From positions 4,216,001 to 4,280,000 of the forward strand of contig NZ_BNEM01000001.1 of assembly GCF_018327705.1 (NCBI RefSeq): 64,000 bases of DNA. Direction: 5' to 3'. The stretch is from Catellatospora sp. TT07R-123. GTDB lineage: Bacteria; Actinomycetota; Actinomycetes; Mycobacteriales; Micromonosporaceae. Within the stretch, counting starts at the first letter, position 1. Each line of letters begins with the position of its first letter. Under the pieces are notes generated by a model, which did not search any database, had not been told where the DNA came from, and saw only the letters and a program-made list of their open reading frames with translations. The position numbers and the translations under genes are program-made. Positions 15,819 to 24,652 of the stretch are shown here, piece after piece.

Positions 15819-16906
15819 ACCTGTCCGGACGGATCGTCACCCCCGACGGCGTCGTCGAAGGCACCCTGGTCGTCGCGGGCGACACCATCGCCGCGATCGA
15901 GCCGGGACCGGCCGAGGACCGCTGGGTGCTGCCCGGCTTCGTGGACATCCACAACCACGGCGGCGGCGGGCACACCTTCACCACCGGCGACGCGGCGCAG
16001 GCCCGCGCCGGGGCCGCGTTCCACCTGGGTCACGGCACCACGACGCTGCTGGCCAGCCTGGTGTCGTCGCCGGTCGAGCTGATGCGCGACGCGCTCGCGG
16101 CGTACGCGCCGCTGGTGGCCGAGGGGGTGCTCGCCGGGGTCCACTTCGAGGGGCCGTGGCTGTCGCACGCCCGGTGCGGGGCGCAGAACCCCGAGTTCCT
16201 GCGCGACCCGGCCGCCGACGAAGTCGCCGAGCTGCTGAAGCTCGGCGCGGGCGTGCTGCGCATGGTCACCGTCGCGCCGGAGCGCGACGGGGCCCTGGCC
16301 GCTATCGAGCAGATGGCGGCGCACGGGGTGGTCGCGGCGGTCGGGCACACCGACGCGTCGTACGAGCAGGTCGTGGCCGCCGTCGCGGCGGGCGCGACCG
16401 TCGCCACGCACCTGTTCAACGGCATGCGCCCGGTGCACCACCGCGAGCCCGGCCCGATCGTGGCCCTGCTGGACTCCCCGACCGTGGTGTGCGAGCTCGT
16501 CGCCGACGGCATCCACCTGCACGACGGCACGCTGCGCCTGGTCGCGCACACCACCGGCCCGGACCGCGCCGCGCTGATCACCGACGCGATCTCGGCCACC
16601 GGCATGGCCGACGGCGAGTACGACCTCGGCGGCCAGGCCGTCGTGGTCGCCGACCGGGTCGCCCGGCTCGCCCACGGCGGCAGCATCGCGGGCAGCACGC
16701 TGACCATGGACGCGGCGCTGCGCCGCGCCGTCGGCGCCGGACTGCCGCTGGTCGACGCCGCCCGGATGGCCGCCACCACCCCGGCCCGCGCGATCGGCCT
16801 GGCCGACGAGGTCGGCGCGCTGCGCCCCGGCCTGCGCGCCGACGCGGTCCTGCTCGACGGCGACCTGGCCGTCACCCGGGTGCTGCGCGCGGGAGCGTGG
16901 GTCTGA
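15815..16906 (+). CDS. nagA: N-acetylglucosamine-6-phosphate deacetylase
   Basis: 363-residue amidohydrolase that removes acetate from an N-acetyl amino-sugar 6-phosphate. Metal and catalytic motifs are in place: GFVDIHNHGGGGH, HFEGPWLS (metal Glu), GHTDAS, THLFNGMRP, and the catalytic Asp in ALITDAISATGM. Start GTG 15815 overlaps the kinase stop by 4 bp, with a GGAG-like SD nearby. Slightly shorter than E. coli NagA (about 380). Given the SIS and aldolase partners, the substrate may be the GalNAc derivative (AgaA function) as easily as the GlcNAc one. Confidence 0.93.
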   Translation: MNLSGRIVTPDGVVEGTLVVAGDTIAAIEPGPAEDRWVLPGFVDIHNHGGGGHTFTTGDAAQARAGAAFHLGHGTTTLLASLVSSPVELMRDALAAYAPLVAEGVLAGVHFEGPWLSHARCGAQNPEFLRDPAADEVAELLKLGAGVLRMVTVAPERDGALAAIEQMAAHGVVAAVGHTDASYEQVVAAVAAGATVATHLFNGMRPVHHREPGPIVALLDSPTVVCELVADGIHLHDGTLRLVAHTTGPDRAALITDAISATGMADGEYDLGGQAVVVADRVARLAHGGSIAGSTLTMDAALRRAVGAGLPLVDAARMAATTPARAIGLADEVGALRPGLRADAVLLDGDLAVTRVLRAGAWV

Positions 16907-17751
16907 TGGCGCTGGTCCCCACCGGGAAGCTGGTCGCCGAGGCCGCCGCGCGCGGCGGCGGCGTGGCCGCGTTCAACGTGATCACCCTGGAGCACGCCGA
17001 GGCGATCACCGCCGGGGCCACGGCCGCCGGGCGTCCCGTCATCCTCCAGATCAGCGAGAACGCGGTGAAGTTCCACGGCGGCCGGCTCGGCCCGATCGCC
17101 GCGGCCGCCCGCGCGGTCGCCGAGGAGGCCGAGATCGACGTGGCCCTGCACCTCGACCACGTCGAGTCGGTCGAGCTGCTGCGCCAGGCGCCCCGGCACG
17201 GCTTCTCGTCGGTGATGTTCGACGCCTCGACGCTGCCGTACGCCGAGAACGTGGCCGCCACCCGGGCCGCCGCCGAGTTCGCGCACGAGCACGGGCTGTG
17301 GCTGGAGAGCGAGCTGGGCACGGTCGGCGGCAAGGACGGGGCGGCGCCGCTGGGCGCGCACGCGCCCGGGGCCCGGACCGACCCGGCCGAGGCGGTCGGC
17401 TACGTCGCGGCCACCGGCGTGGACGCCCTGGCCGTCGCGGTCGGCTCGTCACACGCGATGACCAGCCGCGACGCGGCCCTGGACCACGATCTGATCGCGG
17501 CGCTGCGCGCGGCCGTCGCGGTGCCGCTGGTGCTGCACGGCTCCTCCGGCGTCGGCGACGCCGAGCTGCGCCGTGCCGTCACGGGTGGCCTGGTGAAGGT
17601 CAACATCGGCACGGCGCTGAACATCGCGGCGACCGGCGCGGTCCGCGAGGTCCTCGCCGTCGACCCGAAACTCGTCGACCCCCGCAAGTACCTGGCCCCG
17701 GCCCGTACCGCCATGGCCGCCACCGTCCGCCACTTCCTCACCCTCCTCTGA
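16906..17751 (+). CDS. class II ketose-bisphosphate aldolase (KbaY/GatY/FbaA-like)
   Basis: 281-residue zinc aldolase. Motifs: HLDHVES with the zinc ligand His and catalytic Asp, LWLESELGTVGGKD (zinc ligand Glu), LHGSSGV (zinc His and K+ loop), and VNIGTALNIA (phosphate binding). Its length fits tagatose-1,6-bisphosphate aldolases. The ATG overlaps the nagA stop by one base (TGATG). With the SIS deaminase it suggests galactosamine to tagatose-6-phosphate to triose phosphates, but the needed tagatose-6-phosphate kinase is not encoded in the operon. Confidence 0.88.
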   Translation: MALVPTGKLVAEAAARGGGVAAFNVITLEHAEAITAGATAAGRPVILQISENAVKFHGGRLGPIAAAARAVAEEAEIDVALHLDHVESVELLRQAPRHGFSSVMFDASTLPYAENVAATRAAAEFAHEHGLWLESELGTVGGKDGAAPLGAHAPGARTDPAEAVGYVAATGVDALAVAVGSSHAMTSRDAALDHDLIAALRAAVAVPLVLHGSSGVGDAELRRAVTGGLVKVNIGTALNIAATGAVREVLAVDPKLVDPRKYLAPARTAMAATVRHFLTLL

Positions 17752-17840
17752 CCCGGACCCTGACCCTGCCCTGACCCGGACCCGGCCTGGCCCGCCTCCG
17801 GCCGCCGGGCCGAGCCGGGCCGAGCCCCAAGATCGCGCAA

Positions 17841-17895
17841 GTTGCCGGGCAATCGGGCGTATGGTGCCCTGTCATACGCCCGATTGCCCGGCAAC
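17841..17895. repeat. palindromic repeat family A, copy 2 (best copy)
   Basis: Perfect 23-bp arms: left 17841-17863 begins GTTGCCGGGCAATCGGG and ends CGTATG; right 17873-17895 is its exact complement. The loop is 9 nt. Outer flanks CCAAGATCG (from about 17827) and CTGATCTAGG (to about 17909) continue a weaker pairing. It lies 90 bp after the aldolase stop. Confidence 0.92.
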
Positions 17896-17965
17896 TCGGC
17901 TGATCTAGGGGTTCTCCGGTCGGCGGGCGGTCGGGGGGCGGGTTCGGGTGTGGCGGGGTGGTCGG

Positions 17966-18811
17966 GTGCGGGTGGTGGAGGTTCGCGACGAGCGGATCGA
18001 GGAGCGCGGGGTGCGGCTGTGGCTGTGCCGCGACGACCTGACCGATCCGGAGCTGCCCGGGAACAAGCTGCGGAAGCTGAAGTACAACCTGGTCGCGGCG
18101 CGGGAGCAGGGGCACTCGACGCTGCTGACGTTCGGCGGTGCCTACTCCAACCACCTGCGCGCGGTGGCGGCGGCGGGGCGGCGGCACGGGTTCGCGACCG
18201 TCGGCGTCGTACGCGGCGAGCCGCACGAGCCGCTCAACCCGAGCCTGGCCTACGCCGCGGCGCAGGGCATGCGGCTGACCTACCTGGACCGGGACGCCTA
18301 CCGCCGCAAGCACACCGAACCGGTCCTGGCCGGGCTGCGCGAGCGCTTCGGCGACTGCTACCTCCTGCCCGAGGGCGGCAGCAACGCCCTGGCCGTACGC
18401 GGCTGCGCCGAGCTGCCCGCCGAACTCGGCATCCCCTACGACCTGCTGTGCTGCCCCGTCGGCACCGGCGGCACCCTGGCCGGGCTCGCGGGCGGCCTGC
18501 CACCGGGCGCCACCGCCCTCGGCTTCGCGGTGCTCAAGGGCGCGGGCTTCCTCGCCGACGAGGTGACCCGCCTCCAGACCGAGACCTGGGGCGCCCCGAC
18601 CGGCAACTGGCGCCTCGACCTGGACCACCACTTCGGCGGGTACGCCAAGACCCCGCCCGACCTGCTCGCCTTCTGCACCGACTTCGCCACCCGGCACGGC
18701 TACCGCCCCGACCCGATCTACACCGGCAAGCTGCTGGCAGGCCTCTACTCCCACATAGCCGCAGGCCAGATCCCCACCGGCACCCGCATCGCCGTCATCA
18801 TCACCGGCTGA
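17966..18811 (+). CDS. PLP-dependent D-cysteine desulfhydrase / ACC deaminase family protein
   Basis: About 281 residues, fold-type II PLP enzyme. The lysine region GNKLRKLKYNL and the following FGGAYSNHLRAVAAAG match the D-cysteine desulfhydrase/ACC deaminase family, as do CPVGTGGTLAG (phosphate loop) and the C-terminal DPIYTGKLLAGL. It is shorter than typical members (about 325-340) because the internal sections are compact. Start uncertain: GTG 17966 opens close to the family N-terminus (VRVVEVRDERIEERGV), while GTG 17948 adds six residues; neither has a good SD. Substrate cannot be fixed by eye. Downstream lies a family B repeat. Confidence 0.85.
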   Translation: MRVVEVRDERIEERGVRLWLCRDDLTDPELPGNKLRKLKYNLVAAREQGHSTLLTFGGAYSNHLRAVAAAGRRHGFATVGVVRGEPHEPLNPSLAYAAAQGMRLTYLDRDAYRRKHTEPVLAGLRERFGDCYLLPEGGSNALAVRGCAELPAELGIPYDLLCCPVGTGGTLAGLAGGLPPGATALGFAVLKGAGFLADEVTRLQTETWGAPTGNWRLDLDHHFGGYAKTPPDLLAFCTDFATRHGYRPDPIYTGKLLAGLYSHIAAGQIPTGTRIAVIITG

Positions 18812-18882
18812 GCGCCGGGTCGACCCGCCGGGTCGGCGCACGGCTGGCCGGGCCGGGCCGGGCCGCGGTGGGTTGGCCTGTG

Positions 18883-18946
18883 AAGATCGGTGTCTGCGGT
18901 CAGAACCCACCGTCTACGGGCACCGTCTGACCGCAAACGCCGATCA
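18883..18946. repeat. palindromic repeat family B, copy 2
   Basis: AAGATCGGTGTCTGCGGTCAG on the left and CTGACCGCAAACGCCGATCA on the right form the outer arms, around a central CCACCGTCTACGGGCACCGT. It lies between the 3' ends of two convergent genes (stop at 18811 plus, stop at 19014 minus) and may also act as a bidirectional terminator. Confidence 0.75.
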
Positions 18947-19013
18947 TGACGGGCCGCCTGCGGCGGACCGCACGCCGCGGCCCCGCGTCGCAGTACCGCG
19001 CGGCCGGGCGCGG

Positions 19014-20225
19014 TCAGCGGCGGCGGGCGGCGTAGGCGATGGTGCCGAGGACGAGCATGCCCACTCCGGCGAGCACCGTGGGTTCGGGCAGGGTGGTGGC
19101 GAGCACGACGCAGCCGATCAGGCCCAGCGCCGCGACCGCGCGCAGCGTCTTCGGCCCGCCCAGCGTCCACGCGGCCGCGTTGGTGATCGCGTAGTAGGTC
19201 AGCACGGCCACGCTGGAGAAGCCGATCGCGCCGCGTACGTCGGCCAGCGACACCACCGCGACGACGATCGCCGCGACGGCCAGCTCGGCCAGCCACGGCG
19301 TCTGGAACCGGGGGTGCACGGCGGCCAGCCGGCTGGGCAGGTCGGACCGGCGGCCCATGGCCAGCACGGTGCGCCCGATCCCGGCGAGCAGGCTCAGCAG
19401 CACCCCGCACACCGCGATCGCGGCCCCGGCCCGTACGACGGGGACCAGGGCGGGCACCGAGTGGGCGGCGACGTCGGCCAGCGGGGCGGTCGACTGGGCC
19501 AGGCCCGGCAGGCCCAGCACGGTCAGGCAGGTCAGCGCCACGGCCGCGTAGATCACGAGCACCACGGTCAGCGCGATCCACACCGCGCGCGGGATGGTGC
19601 GGGCCGGGTCGCGCACCTCCTCGCCCAGCGTGGCGAGCCGGGCGTACCCGGCGAAGGCGAAGAAGAGCAGGCCCGCGGCGGCCAGCGGGTTGCCGGGGCC
19701 GACGGACCCGGCGTCGGCCGTACCTCCGCGGGTCAGGCCCGCGACCACGGCCGCGACCAGCACCGCCAGCGTGACCACGACCAGGATGCGGGTGGCCAGC
19801 GCGGTCTTGGCGATGCCGCGGACGTTGACCGAGACCAGCAGCACCACCGCCGCGGCGGCGGCCGGCCGGGCGTGGTCGGGCCACAGGTAGAAGCCGATGG
19901 TCAGCGCCATCGCCGCGCAGCTGGCGGTCTTGCCGATGACGAACGCCCACCCGGCCAGGAAGCCGGTGTACGCCCCGAGCTGCTCGCGCCCGTACACGTA
20001 CGTCCCGCCGGACTCGGGGTAGCGGGTGGCGAGCCGGGCCGACCCGGTCGCGTTGCACGCCGCCACCAGCGCCGCCAGTGCCAGCGCGCCGAGCAGCGCG
20101 GGCCCGGTCCCGGCGGCGGCCGCGGCCGGTCCCCACACCACGAACACGCCCGCGCCGAGCATCGAGCCGAGCCCGATGACGACGGCGTCCAGCGGCCCGA
20201 GCCGACGCGACAACCCAACGATCAC
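19014..20225 (-). CDS. APC-family amino acid permease
   Basis: 403 residues with about 12 hydrophobic segments. TM1 carries the unwound-helix motif GLGSMLGAGVFV, and the next loop has RYPESGGTYVYGRE, both typical of the amino acid-polyamine-organocation superfamily. The conserved loop GEEVRDPARTIPRAV also fits. Probable H+-coupled amino acid import; specificity unknown. No binding protein or enzyme is in the same operon. The convergent PLP desulfhydrase gene ends 202 bp away. Confidence 0.9.
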   Translation of the reverse strand: MIVGLSRRLGPLDAVVIGLGSMLGAGVFVVWGPAAAAAGTGPALLGALALAALVAACNATGSARLATRYPESGGTYVYGREQLGAYTGFLAGWAFVIGKTASCAAMALTIGFYLWPDHARPAAAAAVVLLVSVNVRGIAKTALATRILVVVTLAVLVAAVVAGLTRGGTADAGSVGPGNPLAAAGLLFFAFAGYARLATLGEEVRDPARTIPRAVWIALTVVLVIYAAVALTCLTVLGLPGLAQSTAPLADVAAHSVPALVPVVRAGAAIAVCGVLLSLLAGIGRTVLAMGRRSDLPSRLAAVHPRFQTPWLAELAVAAIVVAVVSLADVRGAIGFSSVAVLTYYAITNAAAWTLGGPKTLRAVAALGLIGCVVLATTLPEPTVLAGVGMLVLGTIAYAARRR

Positions 20226-20256
20226 CCGCGCAGGCTAGTCCCCCGAGGTTGAGCTA

Positions 20257-20303
20257 AGGAAGGGCGCCTTCTGAACGGAATGTGTACAGGAGGGGCGGCT
20301 TCT
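20257..20303. repeat. palindromic repeat family C, degenerate copy
   Basis: GGAAGGGCGCCTTC on the left and GGAGGGGCGGCTTC on the right, in the position where a complement would be expected; the right arm has drifted. The intact form of this family is at 49791-49834. It sits between the start of the APC gene and the end of the PAP2 gene. Confidence 0.5.
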
Positions 20304-21055
20304 CAGCCCTGTGGCTGCTCAACCCCGGTGCGGGCGGGGCGGAGATCGGGCAGGACGGCGTTCCAGTCGACGCGGTGGATCAGGCGGTCCAGCAGCAGGC
20401 CGAGCGCCAGGGCCGCGATCCCGTCGGTGATCCAGTGGTACGACAGGTACGTCGTCGTCAGCAGCACGACCACCGGCGGCGCCACCCGCACCCAGCGCAC
20501 CAGCACCGGCGGCAGCGCCCACATCCGCCCGGCGAGGATCACGATGATCCCCCACCACACGATCGCGTTGACCACGTGCCCGGACGGGTACGAGTTCGAG
20601 TAGCCCGTCGCGGCGGCGTTGAACATCTCCACCGCGTTGGGCAGCGCGCTGCTCGGCGCGTCCCGGTGCGTCCAGACCTTCAGCGGCCCGAGCGTGACGT
20701 AGGTCAGCAGGAAGCCGGTGACCGCGGGCAGCAGCGCCCGCCACGACCGGCTACGCGCCAGCAAGAGCACGGTCAGCCCGCCCGTGATGATCCACATGAC
20801 CAGCCAGCCCTGGCCGAGGTAGTTGAGCAGCCGGGCCGCCGCGTGCGCCCAGCCCGGCTGGTGGGTCTGCACCCAGTCGCGTACGCCCAGGTCCAGATCA
20901 GCCGTGGCCCCCCGCGCCACCAGCACGGTGACCAGCACGAACACCGCCACCAGCGCGACGTCCCACCACCAGCTAGCGAACCGGTCCAGCCTGCGCGTCC
21001 ACCTCACCACCCGCCCACTATGCAGGAACCGCGCGGCGGTCGCGGAATCCGTCAC
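20303..21055 (-). CDS. PAP2-family membrane phosphatase
   Basis: About 250 residues with six membrane helices. Acid-phosphatase motif 2, YPSGHVVN, carries the catalytic His, and motif 3 is represented by YLSYHWITDG with the nucleophile His and Asp. Motif 1 is altered: KVWTHRDAP instead of the usual K-x6-RP. Likely dephosphorylates a lipid phosphate such as phosphatidic acid or undecaprenyl diphosphate on the outer face. Start is uncertain: GTG 21055 has GGGGA upstream, while a GTG at 21112 would overlap the stop of the protease gene by 4 bp and add 19 polar residues. Either way it is probably co-transcribed with that gene. Confidence 0.88.
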   Translation of the reverse strand: MTDSATAARFLHSGRVVRWTRRLDRFASWWWDVALVAVFVLVTVLVARGATADLDLGVRDWVQTHQPGWAHAAARLLNYLGQGWLVMWIITGGLTVLLLARSRSWRALLPAVTGFLLTYVTLGPLKVWTHRDAPSSALPNAVEMFNAAATGYSNSYPSGHVVNAIVWWGIIVILAGRMWALPPVLVRWVRVAPPVVVLLTTTYLSYHWITDGIAALALGLLLDRLIHRVDWNAVLPDLRPARTGVEQPQG

Positions 21056-21108
21056 CGGATCCCCACGACTTCCGCGCGGTTCGCGCACGCCGGGTTCGGC
21101 GGCCTGGG

Positions 21109-22437
21109 TCACATCTTGGACTTGATCTTGTCGAAGATGAGCTCGATCCGTACGCCCGAGTTGGGGCAGCCGCCGAAGTGGTGCAGGGCGACCACCTTGT
21201 TCGTCTGGCGGGAGATCACCGGGGAGCCGGACGAGCCGCCCTCGGTGTCGCAGTAGTAGGAGACGTCGGTGTCCTCGGCGTACCCGGTGTAGGCGTTGTC
21301 CTGCACCGCGCAGTTGCCCGCGGCGTCCTTGTCGCTGGTCAGCGCCACCATCGCGGGCGCGCCCGCCGGGTGCTGCGGGATGTAGAGCTCCTCGCCCTCG
21401 GCGGGGCGGCGCAGGTCGAGGTCCAGGTAGCCGAACTTCTCCACCTGGTCGAAGTCGGTCACCGAGAACAGGCTGAAGTCGAGCACCTTGTCGGTGGTGA
21501 TGAGCTGGTCCAGCCACACCTTCGTCGGCCGGAACACGGCGTAGCCGCCGCACTCGGCGCACTGGTAGTTGAACCACACCTCGACGTCGGCGGCCTGCTT
21601 CTCGTCGGCCACGCAGTGGTTGTTGGTGATCATGCGGTTGGTCGGGCCGATCCGCCAGGCGGTGCACAGCTCCACCCCGTCGATCAGCATCCGGGCCACC
21701 GCCTTGGACCGCCGGTAGACGACGGGGTCGGTGGTGCGGTAGCAGACCGCGTCGGCCTTCTCGTCGTCGCCGCAGACGGTCTCCTCGCGGCCGGTGCGGG
21801 CCTGCCGCTTCTTCGCCAGCCGGTACGACTCCGACGCCCGGTCCCGCTCGGCCTCGGTGTACCCGTGCGTGACCCGGTCGACGACCACGCCGAGCCGGTC
21901 CACCGCCGCGCCCAGGCCCAGCAGGTCCAGCGCGCCGGTGTGCAGCTCGACCAGGGCGGTGTCGCCGGTGACCGACATCGCCCAGCGCCCGGCCGTGCCC
22001 AGCACCGAGCCGACCGCGTCGCCGTCGACGCGGTGCACCTCGGTGCGGCGCGGGTCGCTGACGGTCAGGTAGTCGCCGGGCAGCAGCACCAGCTGCGAGA
22101 AGTGGACCTTCACGAACTCCGCGCCGGGATAGCGCAGCGTGGCGCTCTTCTTCCCGTCCAGGTACCCGAGCACCGTGTGGGTCTGCTCCAGCTTCCCGGC
22201 CTCGGCGCGGCCGGTGGCGTACACGTTCGCCGGCGGGGTCTGCGGCTGCTCCGCCACCACGGCCGCGGCGGGGTCGGCCGCGGCGGCTGCCCGCTCGGCC
22301 GGCGCCTGCACGCCGCTGACCAGCGCGTGCTCGGCGGCCGGCGGCGCCGTCCGCTCGTGCAGCACCGACGCGCCCGCGGCGGTCGCCAGTGCCAGCACGG
22401 CAGAGATTCCCATCACCATCGCGACCGTACGCCGCAT
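21109..22437 (-). CDS. secreted trypsin-like serine protease
   Basis: 442-residue exported protease. A signal peptide (MRRTVAMVMGISAVLALATA) is followed by an Ala/Pro-rich linker and a pro-like region (about 75-200). The chymotrypsin-fold domain has the triad His in MITNNHCVAD, Asp probably in VLDFSLFS and Ser in GGSSGSPVIS. Several cysteines (CAECGG, GNCAVQ, YYCD) suggest disulfides. The fold resembles V8/glutamyl endopeptidase-type secreted enzymes, but S1 specificity cannot be read. The gene is divergent from the DUF4032 gene; the PAP2 gene follows. Confidence 0.9.
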   Translation of the reverse strand: MRRTVAMVMGISAVLALATAAGASVLHERTAPPAAEHALVSGVQAPAERAAAAADPAAAVVAEQPQTPPANVYATGRAEAGKLEQTHTVLGYLDGKKSATLRYPGAEFVKVHFSQLVLLPGDYLTVSDPRRTEVHRVDGDAVGSVLGTAGRWAMSVTGDTALVELHTGALDLLGLGAAVDRLGVVVDRVTHGYTEAERDRASESYRLAKKRQARTGREETVCGDDEKADAVCYRTTDPVVYRRSKAVARMLIDGVELCTAWRIGPTNRMITNNHCVADEKQAADVEVWFNYQCAECGGYAVFRPTKVWLDQLITTDKVLDFSLFSVTDFDQVEKFGYLDLDLRRPAEGEELYIPQHPAGAPAMVALTSDKDAAGNCAVQDNAYTGYAEDTDVSYYCDTEGGSSGSPVISRQTNKVVALHHFGGCPNSGVRIELIFDKIKSKM

Positions 22438-22574
22438 CCGACCCGCCTCCAGAACATCTGCGCTGATCTCCCGGGATGCACAACGACGCAGGCCACGGGC
22501 CGGACCCTCGGCCGAATAGGGGATGCGGCACAGGGGCGCTCCGCCCGTCGGCGCCCATCCGTAGTCTTAGGCGC

Positions 22575-23855
22575 GTGCGGATAACCTCTGCCCTCGTCGA
22601 CCCGGCCCTTCTCGACCTGCCCTGGTCCACTCCACTGGAGGAGTGGCCGGCCGACCATCTGGTCGCGCTGCCCCAGGGCATCTCCCGCCACGTCGTGCGC
22701 TTCGTGAAGCTGCAGGGCACCGTCTACGCCGTCAAGGAGACCCGCGAGAAGATCGCCGAGCGGGAGTACGACCTGCTGCGCGCCCTCGAACGCATCAGCG
22801 CCCCCGCGGTCGAGGCGATCGCCATCGTCGCCGACCGGGTCGCCCTGGACGGCGAGGTGCTCGAACCCGTGCTGGTCACCCGGCACCTTCAGTTCTCGCT
22901 GCCGTACCGGGCGCTGTTCTCGCACACCCTGCGGCCCGAGACGATGAACCGCCTGCTCGACGCGCTCGCCGCGCTGCTGGTGCGGATGCACCTGCTCGGC
23001 TTCTTCTGGGGCGACTGCTCGCTGTCCAACACCCTGTTCCGGCGCGACGCGGGCGCGTTCGCGGCGTACCTGGTCGACGCCGAGACCGGACAGCTGCACC
23101 TGCGGCTGTCGCCGGGGCAGCGCGGCGAGGACCTGGAGATCGCCCGGACCAACATCTTCGGCGAGGCGCTGGACCTCCAGGCCGCGGGACTGCTGCACGA
23201 GGGCATCGACCCGGAGCACGTCTCCGACGAGGTCGTCCGCCGGTACGAGACGCTGTGGCACGAGCTCACCTTCGAGCAGGCCGTCGAGGCCGACACCCGG
23301 CGCCAGATGGACAAGCGCATCCGCCGCCTCAACGAGCTCGGCTTCGACGTCGAAGAGGTGTCGATGTCGGTCGTCGAGGAGGGCGGCCACCGCACCGTCA
23401 TGCTGCGCCCGAAGGTCGTCGACGCCGGTCACCACACCCGCCGCCTGCTGCGCCTCACCGGCCTGGACGCCGAGGAGAACCAGGCCCGCGCCCTGCTCAA
23501 CGACCTCGACGCGTACCGGGCCGAGTCCGACGACCTGCCCGACGAGGCCCAGGCCGCGCACCGCTGGCTGACCGAGGTGTTCGAGCCGGTGATCCGCGCC
23601 GTGCCGCCGCACCTGCGCGGCAAGCTGGAGCCGCCGGAGCTGTTCGTGCAGATCATCGGGCACCGCTGGAAGCTGAGCGAGCAGGCCGGCCGCGACCTCG
23701 GCCTGGCCCCCGCGGTCCAGTCGTTCCTGGCCAACGTGCTGATCCACCACCCCGACGAGCAGGCCGTCCTCGGCTACGAGGTCGACGACGACATGCTGCT
23801 CCCCGAGGACGACGACGAGGACGAGGCACCGGAGGACGAGTCCCTGGTCGACTGA
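22575..23855 (+). CDS. DUF4032 protein with kinase-like N-terminal half
   Basis: 426 residues. The N-terminal half (about 30-210) resembles an RIO/lipopolysaccharide-kinase-like fold: YAVKETREKIAEREYDLL holds a candidate ATP-binding lysine and helix-C Glu, and FFWGDCSLSNTLF a candidate catalytic loop with Asp and Asn. The C-terminal half matches actinobacterial DUF4032. It ends in a very acidic tail (EDDDEDEAPEDE). Active kinase chemistry is inference. The start is GTG 22575; the 136-bp divergent gap to the protease gene holds both promoters. Confidence 0.85.
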   Translation: MRITSALVDPALLDLPWSTPLEEWPADHLVALPQGISRHVVRFVKLQGTVYAVKETREKIAEREYDLLRALERISAPAVEAIAIVADRVALDGEVLEPVLVTRHLQFSLPYRALFSHTLRPETMNRLLDALAALLVRMHLLGFFWGDCSLSNTLFRRDAGAFAAYLVDAETGQLHLRLSPGQRGEDLEIARTNIFGEALDLQAAGLLHEGIDPEHVSDEVVRRYETLWHELTFEQAVEADTRRQMDKRIRRLNELGFDVEEVSMSVVEEGGHRTVMLRPKVVDAGHHTRRLLRLTGLDAEENQARALLNDLDAYRAESDDLPDEAQAAHRWLTEVFEPVIRAVPPHLRGKLEPPELFVQIIGHRWKLSEQAGRDLGLAPAVQSFLANVLIHHPDEQAVLGYEVDDDMLLPEDDDEDEAPEDESLVD

Positions 23856-23983
23856 CCCGCGGAGTGTGCGCGACGCTGGGCGGGGCGTGTTTTCGCAGGT
23901 AGGGTGGGCCGCCGACCCGGACGTGACCGACTCCCCCGTCGGCGCGACCCCCGCCGGGACGCCCCTACCGAAGGGTCGCGACG

Positions 23984-24652
23984 ATGCGATCACGGCTGCG
24001 CCGTTCCCCCGGCGGTGCCCGCGCCGGTGTGCGCGGGTTGCTGCGCTCCCTGGTCGTGCTCGGCGCCGGCGTGGCCGCCGCGCTGACCCTGGCCGCCCCC
24101 GGCGACGCCCACGAACGGCACGACCCGGCCGCGACCCGTACCGTCCAGGCCCTGTCCAGCGGCGACCTCGCCGCCGTCCCGGCGGACTTCGCCAAGGTGA
24201 TGGGGTACGCCCCGGTCACGGCGACCCTGGCCGACGGCGAGACCCGCGTGATCAACCCGCAGGGCTCGTGCTCCGTACCCGGCGAGGGGCGGCCGTTCGA
24301 CTTCGCGGTGCCGTGCATGGCCCACGACTTCGGCTACGACCTGCTGCGCTACGCCCGCCGCCAGGGCGCGCCGCTGGCCGCCGACGCCCGCGAGCGCATC
24401 GACCTGCTGCTCGACCACGATCTGCGGGTGCAGTGCACCACCGACAGCACCCCGGCCAGCTGCGAGACGACGGTGGCCGTGTTCGCGGCCGGGGTCGGCT
24501 TCAACTCGTGGCGCCAGCTGTCCGGGCCGCCGTTCGACACCGCCGGGATGACCCGGACCGCCGGGCTGGTGCTGTTCGCGGCGGTCGGCGGGGGCGGCGG
24601 GTTCAGGATGTGGCGACGCCCGCGGCGGCGGCCTGCGCCATCAGGTCGCTGA
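23984..24652 (+). CDS. secreted prokaryotic phospholipase A2
   Basis: 222 residues. A basic N-terminus and hydrophobic segment (about 20-40) form a signal peptide. The catalytic PLA2 core contains CMAHDFGYDLLRY, with the His-Asp dyad of bacterial PLA2 (PF09056 type), preceded by a conserved Cys in NPQGSCSVPG and followed by VQCTT...SCET for the second disulfide. Hydrolyses the sn-2 ester of phospholipids outside the cell. A C-terminal hydrophobic stretch (LVLFAAVGGGGGF) and basic tail are unusual. Its last 50 bp overlap the convergent channel-like gene. Confidence 0.85.
   Translation: MRSRLRRSPGGARAGVRGLLRSLVVLGAGVAAALTLAAPGDAHERHDPAATRTVQALSSGDLAAVPADFAKVMGYAPVTATLADGETRVINPQGSCSVPGEGRPFDFAVPCMAHDFGYDLLRYARRQGAPLAADARERIDLLLDHDLRVQCTTDSTPASCETTVAVFAAGVGFNSWRQLSGPPFDTAGMTRTAGLVLFAAVGGGGGFRMWRRPRRRPAPSGR

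Noticed and set aside
20303-22720. 805-codon minus-strand frame joining the PAP2 gene with its upstream region
   Set aside because: Only the last 250 codons are the phosphatase; the rest is a shadow of the serine protease in another frame.
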